A stretch of DNA of 64,000 bases from the NCBI GenBank assembly GCA_033297075.1, contig MU858053.1:62001-126000 (forward strand). Reading direction: 5' to 3'. The position numbers were made by a program, and so were the translations under genes. Under the pieces are notes generated by a model that saw only the letters and a program-made list of their open reading frames with translations, had not been told where the DNA came from and made no database searches. Below are positions 1 to 11,795 of this stretch, in pieces. This DNA comes from Rhypophila decipiens. Taxonomy: Eukaryota > Ascomycota > Sordariomycetes > Sordariales > Naviculisporaceae. Within the stretch, counting starts at the first letter, position 1. Each line of letters begins with the position of its first letter.

Positions 1-1449
1 ATGGGCTCGAAGAGGCTCCATACGGCATACGATGGATCTGCAAGCAGATTCGCAGTTTGACGAAACGAAAGTATCCGGATGCGAACGACCAGGCCATTTG
101 TACCCTTATTGGTGGCTTTTTCTTCCTACGTTTCATAAACCCAGCCATTGTGACGCCCAAGTCGTACATGCTCATCGACGGTGTTCCGGCGGACCGGCCA
201 AGGCGAACACTGACGTTGATCGCCAAGATGTTGCAAAACCTTGCGAACAAGCCGTCTTACGCAAAGGAACCTTATATGGCAAAGTTGCAGCCCTTCATTC
301 ACCAGAACAAGGATCGGATCAACAAGTTTATGCTGGACTTGTGCGAAGTTCAAGACTTTTACGAAAGCCTCGAGATGGACAACTATGTGGCATTGTCCAA
401 GAAAGACCTCGAGCTCTCCATCACCCTGAATGAAATCTACGCAATGCATGGTCTCTTGGAAAAGCACAAGTCGGAGATTTACAAGGATGAGAATTCGCAC
501 CTGTCTATCATCATGGCCGAGCTTGGTCCTTCGCCTGCTCAGGTTCCGCGAAAGGAGAACAGAGTTATCAACCTGCCCCTGTTCAGCAGGTGGGAGACGG
601 CCATTGATGATTTGACCGCCGCTCTGGACATCACTCAGGAGGAGGTGTTCTTTATGGAAGCCAAGTCAATCTTTGTGCAGATTCTGCGAACGATACCGGC
701 CACCTCATCCGTCGCACGAAGGCCTTTGCACCTAGGACGGATTGCCGAAGCAGCAGCGACGTCGAAGAATGATGTCGTCATGGTGCGCAAGGGTATTCGG
801 GCGATGGAGCTGCTGGACCAGCTACAGACGCTGAAGGTGGTTGATAAGAGCGACGGGTTCAGTCTGCTACGTGATGAAGTTGAACAGGAGCTTCAACATC
901 TCGGCTCTCTCAAAGACGTGGTCATCGCCGAGACGCAGAAGTTGAACGAGGTTTATAAGACGATCCGCGATCATAACACGTACTTGGTCAGCCAGCTTGA
1001 TACATACAAGAGCTACCTGCACAACGTGCGCAGCCAGAGCGAGGGCACGCGGAGGAAACAGCAGAAGCAACAAGTCCTCGGACCGTACAAGTTCACTCAC
1101 CAGCAGCTCGAGAAGGAGGGCGTCATACAAAAGAGCAACGTGCCCGATAACAGGCGGGCGAACATCTACTTCAACTTCACGAGCCCTCTGCCGGGCACAT
1201 TTGTGATTTCACTTCATTACAAGGGTAAGTTTCCATCGGAGCGGTTCTGTTTCTTGTGGCGCTGAGGCTAATCTTTCGTGATGTACAGGGCGGAATCGTG
1301 GACTTCTCGAGTTGGATCTCAAGCTCGACGATCTTTTGGAGATGCAAAAAGACAACCAGGATGACCTGGATTTGGAATACGTCCAGTTTAACGTAACCAA
1401 GGTCCTTGCGCTGCTCAACAAACGATTTGCCCGGAAAAAGGGGTGGTAA
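1..1449 (+). CDS. Ras GTPase-activating protein (RasGAP plus RasGAP C-terminal domain), 3' part
   Basis: The gene enters from the left edge in frame 3 and its start is outside the window. Exon A runs to 1224, an intron occupies 1225-1288 (GTAAGT...ACAG, 64 nt), and the last exon is 1289-1449, ending in TAA. The first residues match the end of a RasGAP catalytic domain, including the FLRFINPAIV signature; the arginine finger would lie upstream. After this comes a RasGAP C-terminal domain with a coiled segment (about residues 280-350 of the visible part) and an end ...LLNKRFARKKGW. This arrangement is that of fission yeast Gap1 and filamentous-fungal GapA/Smo1 proteins, which stimulate GTP hydrolysis by Ras at the cell cortex and limit polarity signalling. 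IQGAP proteins share the C-terminal domain, so an IQGAP is the alternative. The family call is firm; the exact orthologue name is inferred. Confidence 0.9.
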
Positions 1450-2127
1450 TCAAATGATACCCGGGCAACGAATCACGGGCCAGCTTCTCGATCGACGCTG
1501 TGCACCGCGAGGCTTGCTGCCAGCATGGCCAGACTTTTACTGGGCTCCTTGGGTTCCGATCAGGTTTCAACTCGCCCGTTTCAATCATTCAACTTTTTTC
1601 GAGCCCCCCAATCAACATCACGAATTCGAGCCACGTCTAGCGCGTCTCTTTCATCACCCGGGGCTCTTGCTTCAGCTTCTATCTGGATCGCTGGACGCCT
1701 CGAACTAATAATCAACAACTCGCTTCTCTGCGTCATGATGATGACGGGAAATGAAGGGACGTTTTGGAGTGTGCTAGTCGGATGGTATCCTATTTATTCT
1801 CCTTAATCTGCCATGCGTTCTGCTCGGCCTGTGTTTTCCCGCGTTGGCTATTGTTGTTATATCCATTTTGTATTTCCCGGTTCTCACTTGTTTCCATACT
1901 TGCCGTTTCCATTTGATCGGATACACACTGAAGTGAGTTTGGCTAGTGGTCGGCGGGGTTTCTCTGTTGTGGTTTTTGCTCTTTTGTCCGCGCTTTTATT
2001 GAATCCTTCTGCAGTATTTTCGATATCTTCAATACCCACACGCGACGCAACGACATATCTCTGAAATGGTGGAGAGGAGAGTTGTTCTTTTGTTCAAACT
2101 AGGGGCTTTGACAAAGTGATTGGAGCA

Positions 2128-2164
2128 GGGTTGGAGGGGGGGGGAAAGACAGGGGAAACGGGGG
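2128..2164 (+). other. Potential G-quadruplex
   Basis: Four guanine runs lie in a row: 2128-2130 (3), 2136-2144 (9), 2152-2155 (4) and 2160-2164 (5), separated by loops of 5, 6 and 4 bases. This fits the usual G4 pattern on the plus strand, which is also the sense strand of the upstream RasGAP gene. If the 3' UTR extends this far the structure could form in RNA. Folding is inferred from sequence only. Confidence 0.45.
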
Positions 2165-3780
2165 CTAGTCGGAGGAATATGAGGAACGCAATCGGTTGAG
2201 GTCTTTTTGGTTTCCATTTTAGCACGAAGGACGGTGGTCTAGGGCAGGCGTGTGTTCTTCGTATTATTTGCCCTTTTGTTTTCGTCTCATTTTGATCCAA
2301 TCCGTATATGTTTTTGGTCCCCGGGGCGTTGCCTCAAAACGATGGCGGAAATATGTCACGTCACAGTTTTTTATTTGCTCCCCTTCCTACATATTTGGCT
2401 TTTATCGTTCTCTTTTGATGACGGAGGTGTATGGGATGGAATATTCTACAATTTTTTTATTTTTTTTGGCTGGGTTGGACCCGCGATTGTCCTCCTTTTT
2501 TCCTGTTACTCTCGATAATCACCTCCTCCATCGGCAAGTGGATATTATACGGGGTGGGGTGTCTGGTTAATCGCAGTAGGCTTCTTTTTGTTATTAGGCA
2601 AGCGAGTAGATAGCTGTTTTTTTGTGTCTTTCTCGTCGTTCGTTTATAAAATTTGCTGAAATACCCATTACATTGCAATGTTGCGTTCCTCCCCCCACTG
2701 GACTGCTATCTTGGCGTGTTGTGTTTGAGCCTCTTGAATTTCCGTTGTTTAGGGGTCTCTGCTAAAATGCTTGGTTCTCTTGATTTTCTTGATCACCATG
2801 GGGGTGGCAACTATGAACAGTCAAAAAGATATGGATTTTCGAAAAGATTGCCCTTGATTACGAAAGGGCAAATACGATCATCCCCAATGTCGTTGCTGTC
2901 GACAACAGGCCACTATACAGCAGGCTCCGCCAAGGGCATGCAAGATAAGACCTGCACGACCGATGGGTATGGGGTGATGTCAGCTCCGGGTATGTACATG
3001 AGCGATAGACAGATCCTCAGCCCAGGTCTAGGTTGGCCCATATGCATTTCCCAGTTTTGCGTGAGGCGACGTTTCCCAAGCGAAGCAGATCAGAGGAGAC
3101 GACAACGTTGTGTTCTTTGCTGGTGTACAACATAATACCGCAAGCAGTTGATGAGGGCGTGAGGCTCCGTATCCGTAAAAGCGGGTGAATCTTCAGGTGA
3201 CGACGGCGTGTGATTGGCCGAGAGTCAGCCCGTCGAGACCGCAAAGGGCCCCTGTCGCACTTGCCCGTTGGATCATCAGTCAACTATCAGACCACCCTTC
3301 ACCACCAAATCAGGAGCAGCACAGCTTCTTCGCTTCCTGCGTGCACTCTGCTGTTTGGTCAGCCCAATCAATGGCCGTCTTTCCAGAGCGTGCTCCATTC
3401 TTTGCCGGGCTCGAGGTGACAGTCTCGTCATTGTTCTCCTTCTAGACCCTTTTGTAGGGAATAACTTGATAGACCATGCTGGAGTCCTGATAGGCGGTCG
3501 GCCCGTTCCTGGGGGCAGTGCCAGCGAGGTTGAGGAAGGTACGGGTATTAGTGCCGCCACGCGCATAGATACCGGTAGTATTCGTCTCGAACTCGGCGGG
3601 CTCCAGTGAGTCCAGCCTCGAGAGCTCGCGAACGGTCGTCCCATTCCCGCATTGCCCAGATGGGGAGGATCCTGGAAACAGGTTTCACGGCAGGCGAGCT
3701 CCTTACCGTGTATCGGAACCACCATGTTGATCCCATGTACGAGTGAACGAGTAGAGCTTTCAGGCTTTTGAGCTCCCAGC

Positions 3781-3787
3781 TATAAAG
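3781..3787 (+). promoter_or_regulatory. TATA box of the phosphoketolase gene
   Basis: TATAAAG lies 194 bp before the ATG and is followed at once by a pyrimidine-rich stretch (about 3787-3812), the usual layout of a strong filamentous-fungal core promoter. The transcription start is not determined. Confidence 0.55.
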
Positions 3788-3974
3788 CCCTTTTTCCCCT
3801 CCTTCTCCCGTCACCTTTGTTGGAAGAATCTCGCCTTCATCACAAGCTGTGATAGAAACATTCACACACAAACATTCACACATACGACCCAAGGCCTATT
3901 CAGGCACACATTCCGCGTCAACTCTGACGGCAACGACATCATTTCCCCATTTTGTTTTGTCAAACCAAGCGGTC

Positions 3975-6515
3975 ATGAGCGACTCCAACGAGTTGGAGAG
4001 CATCAGCCCATACGGCAAAGCCCGCTCGACAGTCAAGGGCGAGCCTCTGTCCAAGGAGGAGATTGAGAAATACAATGACTTCTTCAAAGCCAGTCTCTAC
4101 CTCAGCCTGGGCATGATCTACCTTCGGCAGAACCCGCTATTAAAGGAGCCCCTCAAGAAGGAGCACCTCAAGGCCCGTCTCCTCGGCCACTTCGGCTCTG
4201 CTCCGGGCCAAATCTTCACCTACATGCACTTCAACCGGCTCATCAGCAAGTACGACCTCGATGCCATCTTCATCTCGGGGCCTGGCCACGGTGCGCCGGC
4301 TGTGCTCTCGCAGGCATACCTGGAAGGCACCTACTCCGAGGTCTACCCCGAGAACTCCGAGGACGAGGAGGGCATGCGGCACTTCTTTAAGCAGTTCTCT
4401 TTCCCCGGTGGCATCGGATCCCACGCCACCCCCGAGACCCCGGGTAGCATCCACGAGGGAGGCGAGCTCGGATACTCGGTCTCTCACGCCTTTGGCGCTG
4501 TCTTCGACCACCCCAATCTCATCGCCCTCACCATGGTCGGTGACGGCGAGGCCGAGACAGGCCCCCTCGCGGCATCATGGCACAGCACCAAATTCCTCAA
4601 CCCCATCACCGACGGCGCTGTCCTCCCTGTTTTGCATCTCAACGGCTACAAGATCAACAATCCCACACTGCTCGCTCGGATACCCCACAAGGAGCTGGAA
4701 TACCTCTTCCGGGGGTACGGCTACGAACCCTACTTTGTCGAGGGTGACGATGTCGAGACGATGCACCAGGCCATGGCAGCTACGCTCGAGCAGTGCGTGG
4801 TGGAGATTAGGAAAGTCCAGAAAAAAGCCCGCGAGTCTGGGAAGGCCCTACCCCGTCCGTTGTGGCCCATGATTATTCTTCGCAGTCCCAAGGGGTGGAC
4901 TGGCCCCAGAAAGATTGACGACAAGTACCTCGAGGGATACTGGCGTGCGCATCAGGTGCCTATCACGGATGTCCACGAGAATCCCGAGCATCTGAAGCTT
5001 CTCGAGAAGTGGATGCGCAGCTACGAGCCGGAGCGCTTGTTTGCCGATGGCAAGATTGGACCCGATCTCAAGGCGCTTTGTCCTACTGGGCAGAGGCGGA
5101 TGAGTGCCAATCCTGTGGCGAATGGTGGTCTTCTTAGGAAGCCGCTGAAGATGCCGGATTTCCGCAAGTACGCTATTGAGGTCAAGACGCCGGGTGTCAC
5201 GATGGACGCTAGCATGACCAACATGTCTACCTTTTTGAGGGACATTATCGCCATGAATCCTACTAGCTTCCGCTTGTTCGGCCCTGACGAGACGGAATCC
5301 AACAAGCTCGCCAAGGTGTACCAGGCTGGCAAGAAGGTCTGGATGGGCGAGTACTTTGAGGAGGACGAGAACGGAGGTAACTTGGCGCCCGAGGGGCGTG
5401 TCATGGAGATTCTCTCTGAGCATACCTGCGAGGGTTGGCTCGAGGGCTATATCCTCAGCGGTCGGCATGGTCTGCTCAACAGCTACGAGCCATTCATCCA
5501 CGTCATTGATTCCATGGTGAATCAGGTATGTCCTTTTTTTTCCTTATCCGCCCCCATTCTTCAAACAAGTCCAGTTTGCTAACTATTTCATGAAAAAAAA
5601 AACCAGCACTGCAAATGGCTAGAAAAGTGCCTCGAAGTAGAATGGCGAAACAAGGTAGCCAGTCTCAACATCCTGCTCACAGCCGTAGTCTGGCGACAAG
5701 ACCACAACGGATTCACCCACCAAGACCCCGGCTTCCTCGACGTCGTCGCCAACAAATCCCCCGAGGTAGTCCGTATCTACCTCCCGCCCGACGGGAACTG
5801 TCTCCTCTCCTGCATGGACCACTGCCTCCGATCGTCCAACTACGTCAACGTCGTCGTGGCCGACAAGCAAGAACACCTGCAGTACCTCTCCATGGAAGAG
5901 GCGGAGATCCACTGCACAAAAGGAATCGGCATCTGGCCCCAGTTCAGCACCGACCGCGGCGAAGAGCCCGATTTGATCATGGCCTCGTGCGGCGACATCC
6001 CCACGCACGAGTCCCTCGCCGCCATCGACTTGCTGCTGCAACATTTCCCAGAGCTCAAAATCAGATGCGTAAACTGCGTCGACCTCTTCAAGCTAATCTC
6101 CCACGTCGACCACCCGCACGGCCTGACCGATCCGGAATGGGTCTCCCTCTTCACAGACAACACGCCCATCATATTCAACTTCCACTCCTACCCGTGGCTC
6201 GTCCATCGTCTCACCTATAAACGCCCCGGCAACGCCAACATGCATGTGCGGGGTTACAAGGAAAAGGGCAACATCGATACACCCCTTGAGCTGGCGATCA
6301 GGAACCAAACGGATAGGTTCAGTCTCGCGATTGATGCGATTGATCGTATCAAGGGGCTGGCTAATCGCGGGGCGGCGGCGAGGGAGTCGCTGAGGAATGC
6401 CCAGATCAAGGCCCGAAATGAGGCGTTTGAGATGGGCATTGACCCGCCGTTTTTGAAGAATTGGACGTGGCCTCATAACGGGCTTTGGAAGAGTGGTGTG
6501 CCGAAGCTGATCTAG
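3975..6515 (+). CDS. Xylulose-5-phosphate / fructose-6-phosphate phosphoketolase
   Basis: Two exons, 3975-5525 and 5607-6515, with an intron at 5526-5606 (GTATGT...CCAG), give 819 residues, the normal family length. The enzyme uses thiamine diphosphate to split xylulose 5-phosphate (often also fructose 6-phosphate) with phosphate into acetyl phosphate and glyceraldehyde 3-phosphate or erythrose 4-phosphate, in the cytosol. Visible motifs are ISGPGHGAPA (about residue 100), the diphosphate-binding GDGEAETGPLAASWHS (about 188-204) and RQDHNGFTHQDPGF (about 546), which are diagnostic. The start is the first ATG in this frame; the open frame runs 42 codons further upstream but without an ATG. No acetate kinase or phosphotransacetylase gene is adjacent. 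Fungal phosphoketolases are thought to descend from a bacterial gene; nothing in the base composition here still shows that. Confidence 0.96.
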
Positions 6516-7828
6516 AAAGCGGGTTTTTCTTCTTCTTGTTTCTTTGGACTGTTTTCTTGTTATATAGATGATGGTTACGTAGAGGTTTGGCTCTCTAGCT
6601 TGCCTGCCTGGGATGGAAGGAGATGGCCATTTTGATGATCATGAATACTAGCGATATTTTACTCCCTTGACAATTATGTTTCCCTTCACATGCGTATTGC
6701 AGTGATACGAAACAAAACATATGAATCAGAGTTTCTCTCATTGTCCCGGAAAAAGCTGAGAGTCTTATCAGACAGTGAAGTCGGTAAACATCCCAAGATC
6801 GATACCATGGAAAATACAACGGTATCCTCCTTCCCTGTCCAGTCAAGTAAACCTCCCAATCACATGTTAAGACCTCTGCGAACAGATACGCGACTCCCTA
6901 GGTACATGTATAGAAGTCAAGAAATACCACGCTTCATTCATCATAATTACCACAAGAACAACGACTCCAACCATTGATAGATTCATCAAGGAAGGGGCCA
7001 CTCACGACGTACGCCTGCATCGCATTCAGCTTCAGGGTCACAAGAAGAACAAAAATACATTCCCGATCAGCGTACTACTTCTCTATCTGACGGCTACCAG
7101 ACGTGTTCAAGGGAAAACGACCGGGTCCGGGGTTGTTCTAGTGCCACATGTGAAAGAGATGCCAGAGAAGTTGTGTTATCAATCCGTCCCCTCTAATAAC
7201 AATAATACTAGGACTAGGTACTAGGTCAACTATGTATATAATTGCATCTAAGAACTAAGGCAAGTAATTCCAGACACACGTGTCGCTCGCTGTTCTGTCC
7301 TGCCCTGTTCACATGGCCCACTCATCACATCATCCCTTCAGAGTAGACAAGTTCAAAATGCAAACAACCCCTTCCGCCTGCCTCACGCTTGATGTCGCAT
7401 GCCAATGGAAATAAAACAAACAAATACAGAATAGACAGTGTAAATCAGGATGAGGCATGCTTTGCTTGCTACTGAGTGAAGTCTGTCTGTCTGATCGAGG
7501 CTACCTAGTATCCATCCGTCCGTCCGTACTCCGTCGCATCCACAAAGCATTAACATGTGTCAAACAAACACCCATGATCTTCCAAAAACGCCGCGCAACT
7601 GTGACTGTCTTCAGCAAGACATCTCAAATGCTCCATTAAACATAAAACCCCCGTCCCAAAGCTGGAATAAGAACGTGTGGGTGGGGGGATGGGTGAGTCT
7701 TCTAAAATTAACAACAGTGCTGGTGGTAACAATATAATAAGAATGAATGGTCGTGACATGATACAAAGAATTTTTCTCTCCTCCCGCCAAAACATGTGAC
7801 TTTTTGTCAAGATGTCGCAGATGTGTGT
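6516..7828. other. Intergenic between convergent genes
   Basis: This stretch holds the 3' ends of the phosphoketolase and Hpc2 genes. It contains only short frames without codon bias, and simple CT- and A-rich runs. I see no RNA gene or repeat. Confidence 0.5.
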
Positions 7829-9916
7829 TTAGAGTGCTATTCCAGTAGCAGACGCTGTACCAGCACCTTGGCCAGGGACGCCCAAAGCGCCACCGGTCGC
7901 AAACGTCCCTGAGGCAGATGAGGATGTAGATACCCCCTTGGCAGAAGCAGTCAACTGAGCCAGCTTTTCTCGTTCGGCTTTCTCCTTGAGCAGCTGCTCC
8001 TTCTCCAACTTGGTGATACGAGGCTTGCGCGTGACGGAGCCGCCTCGGGAGCCAGGACCGCCACCGCGTCCGCGTCCAGTACCCTCTCCACCTCCACGAG
8101 CTGCGCCGCCTCGTCCACCACCGCGACTTCCACGTCCGCCACCCCGTCCTCGTTTTGCGGGACCCGCGGGAGCAGCAGGCTTTTCATCTTCCTGGACCAA
8201 TGGACCACTGTAAACGAAGAAGCCATCCTTGCTGGCCGCTGCTCGCTCCTCCCACAAGAGCTCCGAGTCGTCGACAAAGCCGTCGTCTTTGTCGTATTCG
8301 TCCTCTTTGAACGTCCGCTTCTTGCGGGCTGGTTTGGCTGGAGCACCTTCGGGGCCACTTGTCCCTGCTCCACCTACACCGTTGGTCATGCCGCCCATCT
8401 CGACGTTGCTGTTATTTTCATCTGATTGCAGTTCCTCGTCCATCTCATCCGCAGACTGTCCGCTCCCCGACTTTTCCAGTGCAGCGCTGGCCGCTGCAAT
8501 GCGGGCTTTCCGTTCCCGATTGGCGGCGAGGCGGGGGTGAAGTGCATCCCACCCGTATCGCTCTTCGGCCATGCGCATGAAATTGACATATTTGTTGGTC
8601 TCGCCGCTGACGAGGGGAATATCGAGGACGATGCTGGGTGCATTCATCTCTTCACCGGGACTTGCCTTTCCAAAGTCAAGAATTGAGCGTTCAGAGCCAC
8701 CTGGAAGACTGGGCAGTGCCTCCTTCAAGCTAGAGATTCGGGGAGACGACGAATTGCTGCTGGCCTTCTTGTTTGTATCGCGATCTTGTTGGGCGACGGC
8801 AGCAAGCTTTTTGCTCTGGACGGGAGCCGACGGCGCTGGTTTTGCTGTAGCAGGTACCGCAGGTACTGGAATGCTCGTCATGCTTGTGAAAGAATTGGTC
8901 TTGGGTTCGCTTCTGTTGATGGTTGCAGGAGCAGGTGGCTGAGGGGGTGCTGGTCTTTTTACTTCCACAATCGCGGGCTTTGTCAAATGCTGAGGGGCCG
9001 GACGCGTGGGATGCGAAGGGGAAGGCGGCATCGAGTTCGATTCTTGAAACCGGGATTGTGAAGTTGTGGTGTATGCCGGAGGAGGTGATCGAATATTAGA
9101 GTTCACGGGAGGGTCGACTAGGCTGGCAATCGATGGTGATGCACTTGCGCGGTTGACGATCTGGGTAGGTGCGCGTGGCGATCCGAGAGGTCCAGTGCTT
9201 GAGGCCGTGCCGTAAGGGTCGCGGGAGACCATGGTCTCGCGGACTGGGTCGTAGTTGCCCCGAATTGGGTCGAACATTTGCCGCGCTGGGGCTGCCGGCT
9301 GTGGCTTCGAGGGTGGATCATCGTTCAATAGGTTTTGCATGGACACAACAGTATCCCTCTTGGTAATCTTTTGAGCATAGGTCGCCGGTTGCGGCTCTGC
9401 AGCAGCCGTGGCTGCAGGGGGCTGAGTAGGCGTGGCACGAGGTTCCAACTCCATTCGCATCGATGTCAACTCTGTGACGGCAGGTTCGCGAGTGGCCGAA
9501 AAGGACCTCGACTGGACATCTTCTTGTGCGGGGCCATCCCCAGTCGAGGTCGGCGCAGTCTTCCTTTTGCGCTGGATTGGAGGGGCATTAGGATCGCGTG
9601 GCTTCCGTGTACGTTTCTGCTTCGGCGGCTCGGTTCCATCAGGCGCCACCTTGGGCTTGACGGTGCTCCCCGGTTTCCGGCCAGGCTTCTTTCTTGGAAG
9701 TCCTGCTGCGGTGAGAGGAACATCGGGCGGGGGAGGATTAAGTTGCTGGGCCTGTTGCATGACGCCGAATCTTGCTACCGAGCTCGAATCGACAATGATC
9801 TCATCCATCTCGATATTGGCACGACCCGCGTTGAGGATGCGGGTGGGCGATACGGGCTCTGACAGTGCAGAGGGCGGCGACGAGAGTGATGTGGGCGAGG
9901 AGCTGTACTTCTGCAT
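7829..9916 (-). CDS. hpc2: Hpc2/ubinuclein-type subunit of the HIR histone chaperone complex
   Basis: A single exon of 695 residues. The Hpc2-related domain is clear near residues 533-570 (DEYDKDDGFVDDSELLWEE, then KDGFFVYSGPLV). In yeast and animals this segment binds the histone H3.3/H3-H4 cargo within the HIR/HIRA complex, which deposits histones outside replication and represses histone genes. It is preceded near residue 470 by a conserved block with NKYVNFMRMAEERYGWDALHP. The N-terminal 400 residues are low-complexity Pro/Ser/Ala with an AT-hook-like KKPGRKPGS. After the Hpc2-related domain comes an Arg-Gly-rich stretch (about 580-625) and a short charged helix. The start at 9916 is the first ATG; the frame is open to 10033, but that codon is TTG. 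The next gene upstream is divergent, 1.9 kb away. Confidence 0.9.
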   Translation of the reverse strand: MQKYSSSPTSLSSPPSALSEPVSPTRILNAGRANIEMDEIIVDSSSVARFGVMQQAQQLNPPPPDVPLTAAGLPRKKPGRKPGSTVKPKVAPDGTEPPKQKRTRKPRDPNAPPIQRKRKTAPTSTGDGPAQEDVQSRSFSATREPAVTELTSMRMELEPRATPTQPPAATAAAEPQPATYAQKITKRDTVVSMQNLLNDDPPSKPQPAAPARQMFDPIRGNYDPVRETMVSRDPYGTASSTGPLGSPRAPTQIVNRASASPSIASLVDPPVNSNIRSPPPAYTTTSQSRFQESNSMPPSPSHPTRPAPQHLTKPAIVEVKRPAPPQPPAPATINRSEPKTNSFTSMTSIPVPAVPATAKPAPSAPVQSKKLAAVAQQDRDTNKKASSNSSSPRISSLKEALPSLPGGSERSILDFGKASPGEEMNAPSIVLDIPLVSGETNKYVNFMRMAEERYGWDALHPRLAANRERKARIAAASAALEKSGSGQSADEMDEELQSDENNSNVEMGGMTNGVGGAGTSGPEGAPAKPARKKRTFKEDEYDKDDGFVDDSELLWEERAAASKDGFFVYSGPLVQEDEKPAAPAGPAKRGRGGGRGSRGGGRGGAARGGGEGTGRGRGGGPGSRGGSVTRKPRITKLEKEQLLKEKAEREKLAQLTASAKGVSTSSSASGTFATGGALGVPGQGAGTASATGIAL

Positions 9917-11795
9917 CACGGCCGGTCGTCCTCCACACGGGCAACGGGGCCGAGAAAGACCCAAACAGGATAACCGCGCCGAGTTGAATCCCCCGCGTCG
10001 AATTGCTACCGCGGCCGTGGTACGGTTAAACAATGACGCCTGTCCTCTTGGGTTTGTCGGTGGTTAAGAATGCCGTTATTAAATTAAAGAATGAATTGAA
10101 TGCGAAGCAAGGCGGTCGTGGCTAGCGTTTAGCTATTCTGGGAAATGGGGAGACTGGCGAATCAGATGCGGAGTGCCAGTTGTTTTCGCGACTTGGGAAT
10201 TTGGGGAGTGACTTGTCAAAGTGGAGTGGGCCGGTATGGGAATATCCTCAACGTCGGAGATTTGCTGCAGCAAAGGCTTCAAGAGCAAGAATCCGCCCCG
10301 AAAAAAAGAGAATAAAGCAAGAGCGTGCGCCTGAGGCTTCAATCAGACAGTTACTCCTTGTGCAGCCGATTATTGTGCATCAAAAACACTTGGTTTTATG
10401 ATGCACGACTTTGGTAAAGGCAATGAAATGATGAAGTTGTGTGCAAAACCACTGCAAAAGTTGGTGGTTGAGAAAGGGAGAAGTGAAGGAAAAGATTGCG
10501 CGGGGAGAGTCAAAAGACGGAGAATGGGGGATGTGGTTTTTGGTCAATCGGGATGCAAAGGCCAAAGGGTGGGAATTTTGATCCAAAGGTTATCAAACCC
10601 ATTAAAAAACAAAGCAGCTGGGTACGGAGTACGTAGCAAGCCCCAATAACTGACGAGCGTGACTTTTTCGAACCAGGAACCAAGGGGCCCGAAGACAAGA
10701 AGGGGCGGACCATCAGCCATCAGATGGCAAAGGATGAAAGGGCAAGGAATTCAAGGGGGGTGTGTGGGACTGGGAACGGAACTGGGAACCTGAATGATGT
10801 GGACAATCACAATGCGAGGAAAACTGCCCAAGCCGAGTGCCCGAGCTTTGGGGACATACATAAATGGAAGGGATTGATTATATTAGACATTGCCAAATTG
10901 CGAAACATGGGGCCCCGAAAATGGATGTCGTCCCGCCATGGTGCATGTTCCGTACGCTCCCGATACCGTATGGAGAGTATCCATGTACAACCTTGCAAGA
11001 GACATCAGGAAGTTGCTATTCCGCATTTGCCTGACTCAGGCCCGGATTTTCCATTTCATTACTCCGTCCACGTGTGGAACATGGATCACTGCAGCGAACA
11101 AGCCTGCAGTTCTTTGCTGTCGTTTTTTCTTTTGCTGGGTACGATACATGATGTGCTGGGACCCAGGTCAGGACCACTGTGTTACGGACATGAACGTTTG
11201 TTTGCAAAGGGCTTTGAAGCGAGCTAGCGGAAAACGGCACGGCTGTCTCTGCAGAGAACGTTAGAGGAGGTGAAGCATAAATCACAAAAAGTGGGTTCGA
11301 ATGAGCTGAGCACACCGGTCAGTAGCATGCAGATGCACCAGAAAGAGAGAAAGGAAGCCGTGGAGGAGAAGTGGCGTGTACGATTATGAACTACGGAGTA
11401 TTACGGATACAGTATCTTACGCAACCAGAGTGTTTCGGAATACAAATATTTTGTGTAACATTCGTCGAAGAAACAAAGTGGTGTTCTGAAAACTACATCC
11501 CTGCGGTCTGATGCGCGACATGTGGTCCCGGGGTTGGACTGCGGCAGTTGCGGCAAAATAAACGCGCGTGTTTACCACGGTGGCACGGTCCATATGTTCC
11601 ACAAAATCTTCGCTGCATGCATGGCGCCCCACTTTCCCCTTCTTAGCCTTCCGAAATGACGATAGATTTTGCGGATGAATAATCTGGACATTCTCCCTCT
11701 CGAACCCTTTTGTATTCTTGCAGTCAAGCTAACAAAGTTGATCAACACAAATTGAGCAACAAACTTGCACTTTTTTCGTCCTCCTAGAATGCGAA
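9917..11795. other. Divergent promoter region between hpc2 and the RPAP1-like gene
   Basis: About 1.9 kb. It holds short unbiased reading frames only, the longest at 10724-11227, which resembles nothing I recognise. The dispersed motif TACGGAGTA occurs at about 10622 and 11394, the second followed at once by TACGGATAC. Confidence 0.45.

Larger units (their letters stand above)
1450..3974. other. Intergenic: probable long 3' UTR of the RasGAP gene and promoter/leader of the phosphoketolase gene
   Basis: No coding frame here shows the codon bias of the neighbours. From about 1800 to 2770 the plus strand is strikingly T-rich with many T runs, which fits a long U-rich 3' UTR of the upstream gene. 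A guanine-run cluster lies at 2128-2164. The last 200 bases hold a TATA box and a CT-rich stretch that belong to the next gene. Confidence 0.5.

Noticed and set aside
3849..3974. N-terminal extension of phosphoketolase as a possible mitochondrial presequence
   Set aside because: The frame is open but holds no ATG; its first codon is GTG.
9917..10033. 39-residue N-terminal extension of Hpc2
   Set aside because: The extension begins with TTG and contains no ATG.
10724..11227. 167-codon frame in the hpc2/RPAP1 divergent region
   Set aside because: Composition is random, there is no domain resemblance and a second frame overlaps the same bases.
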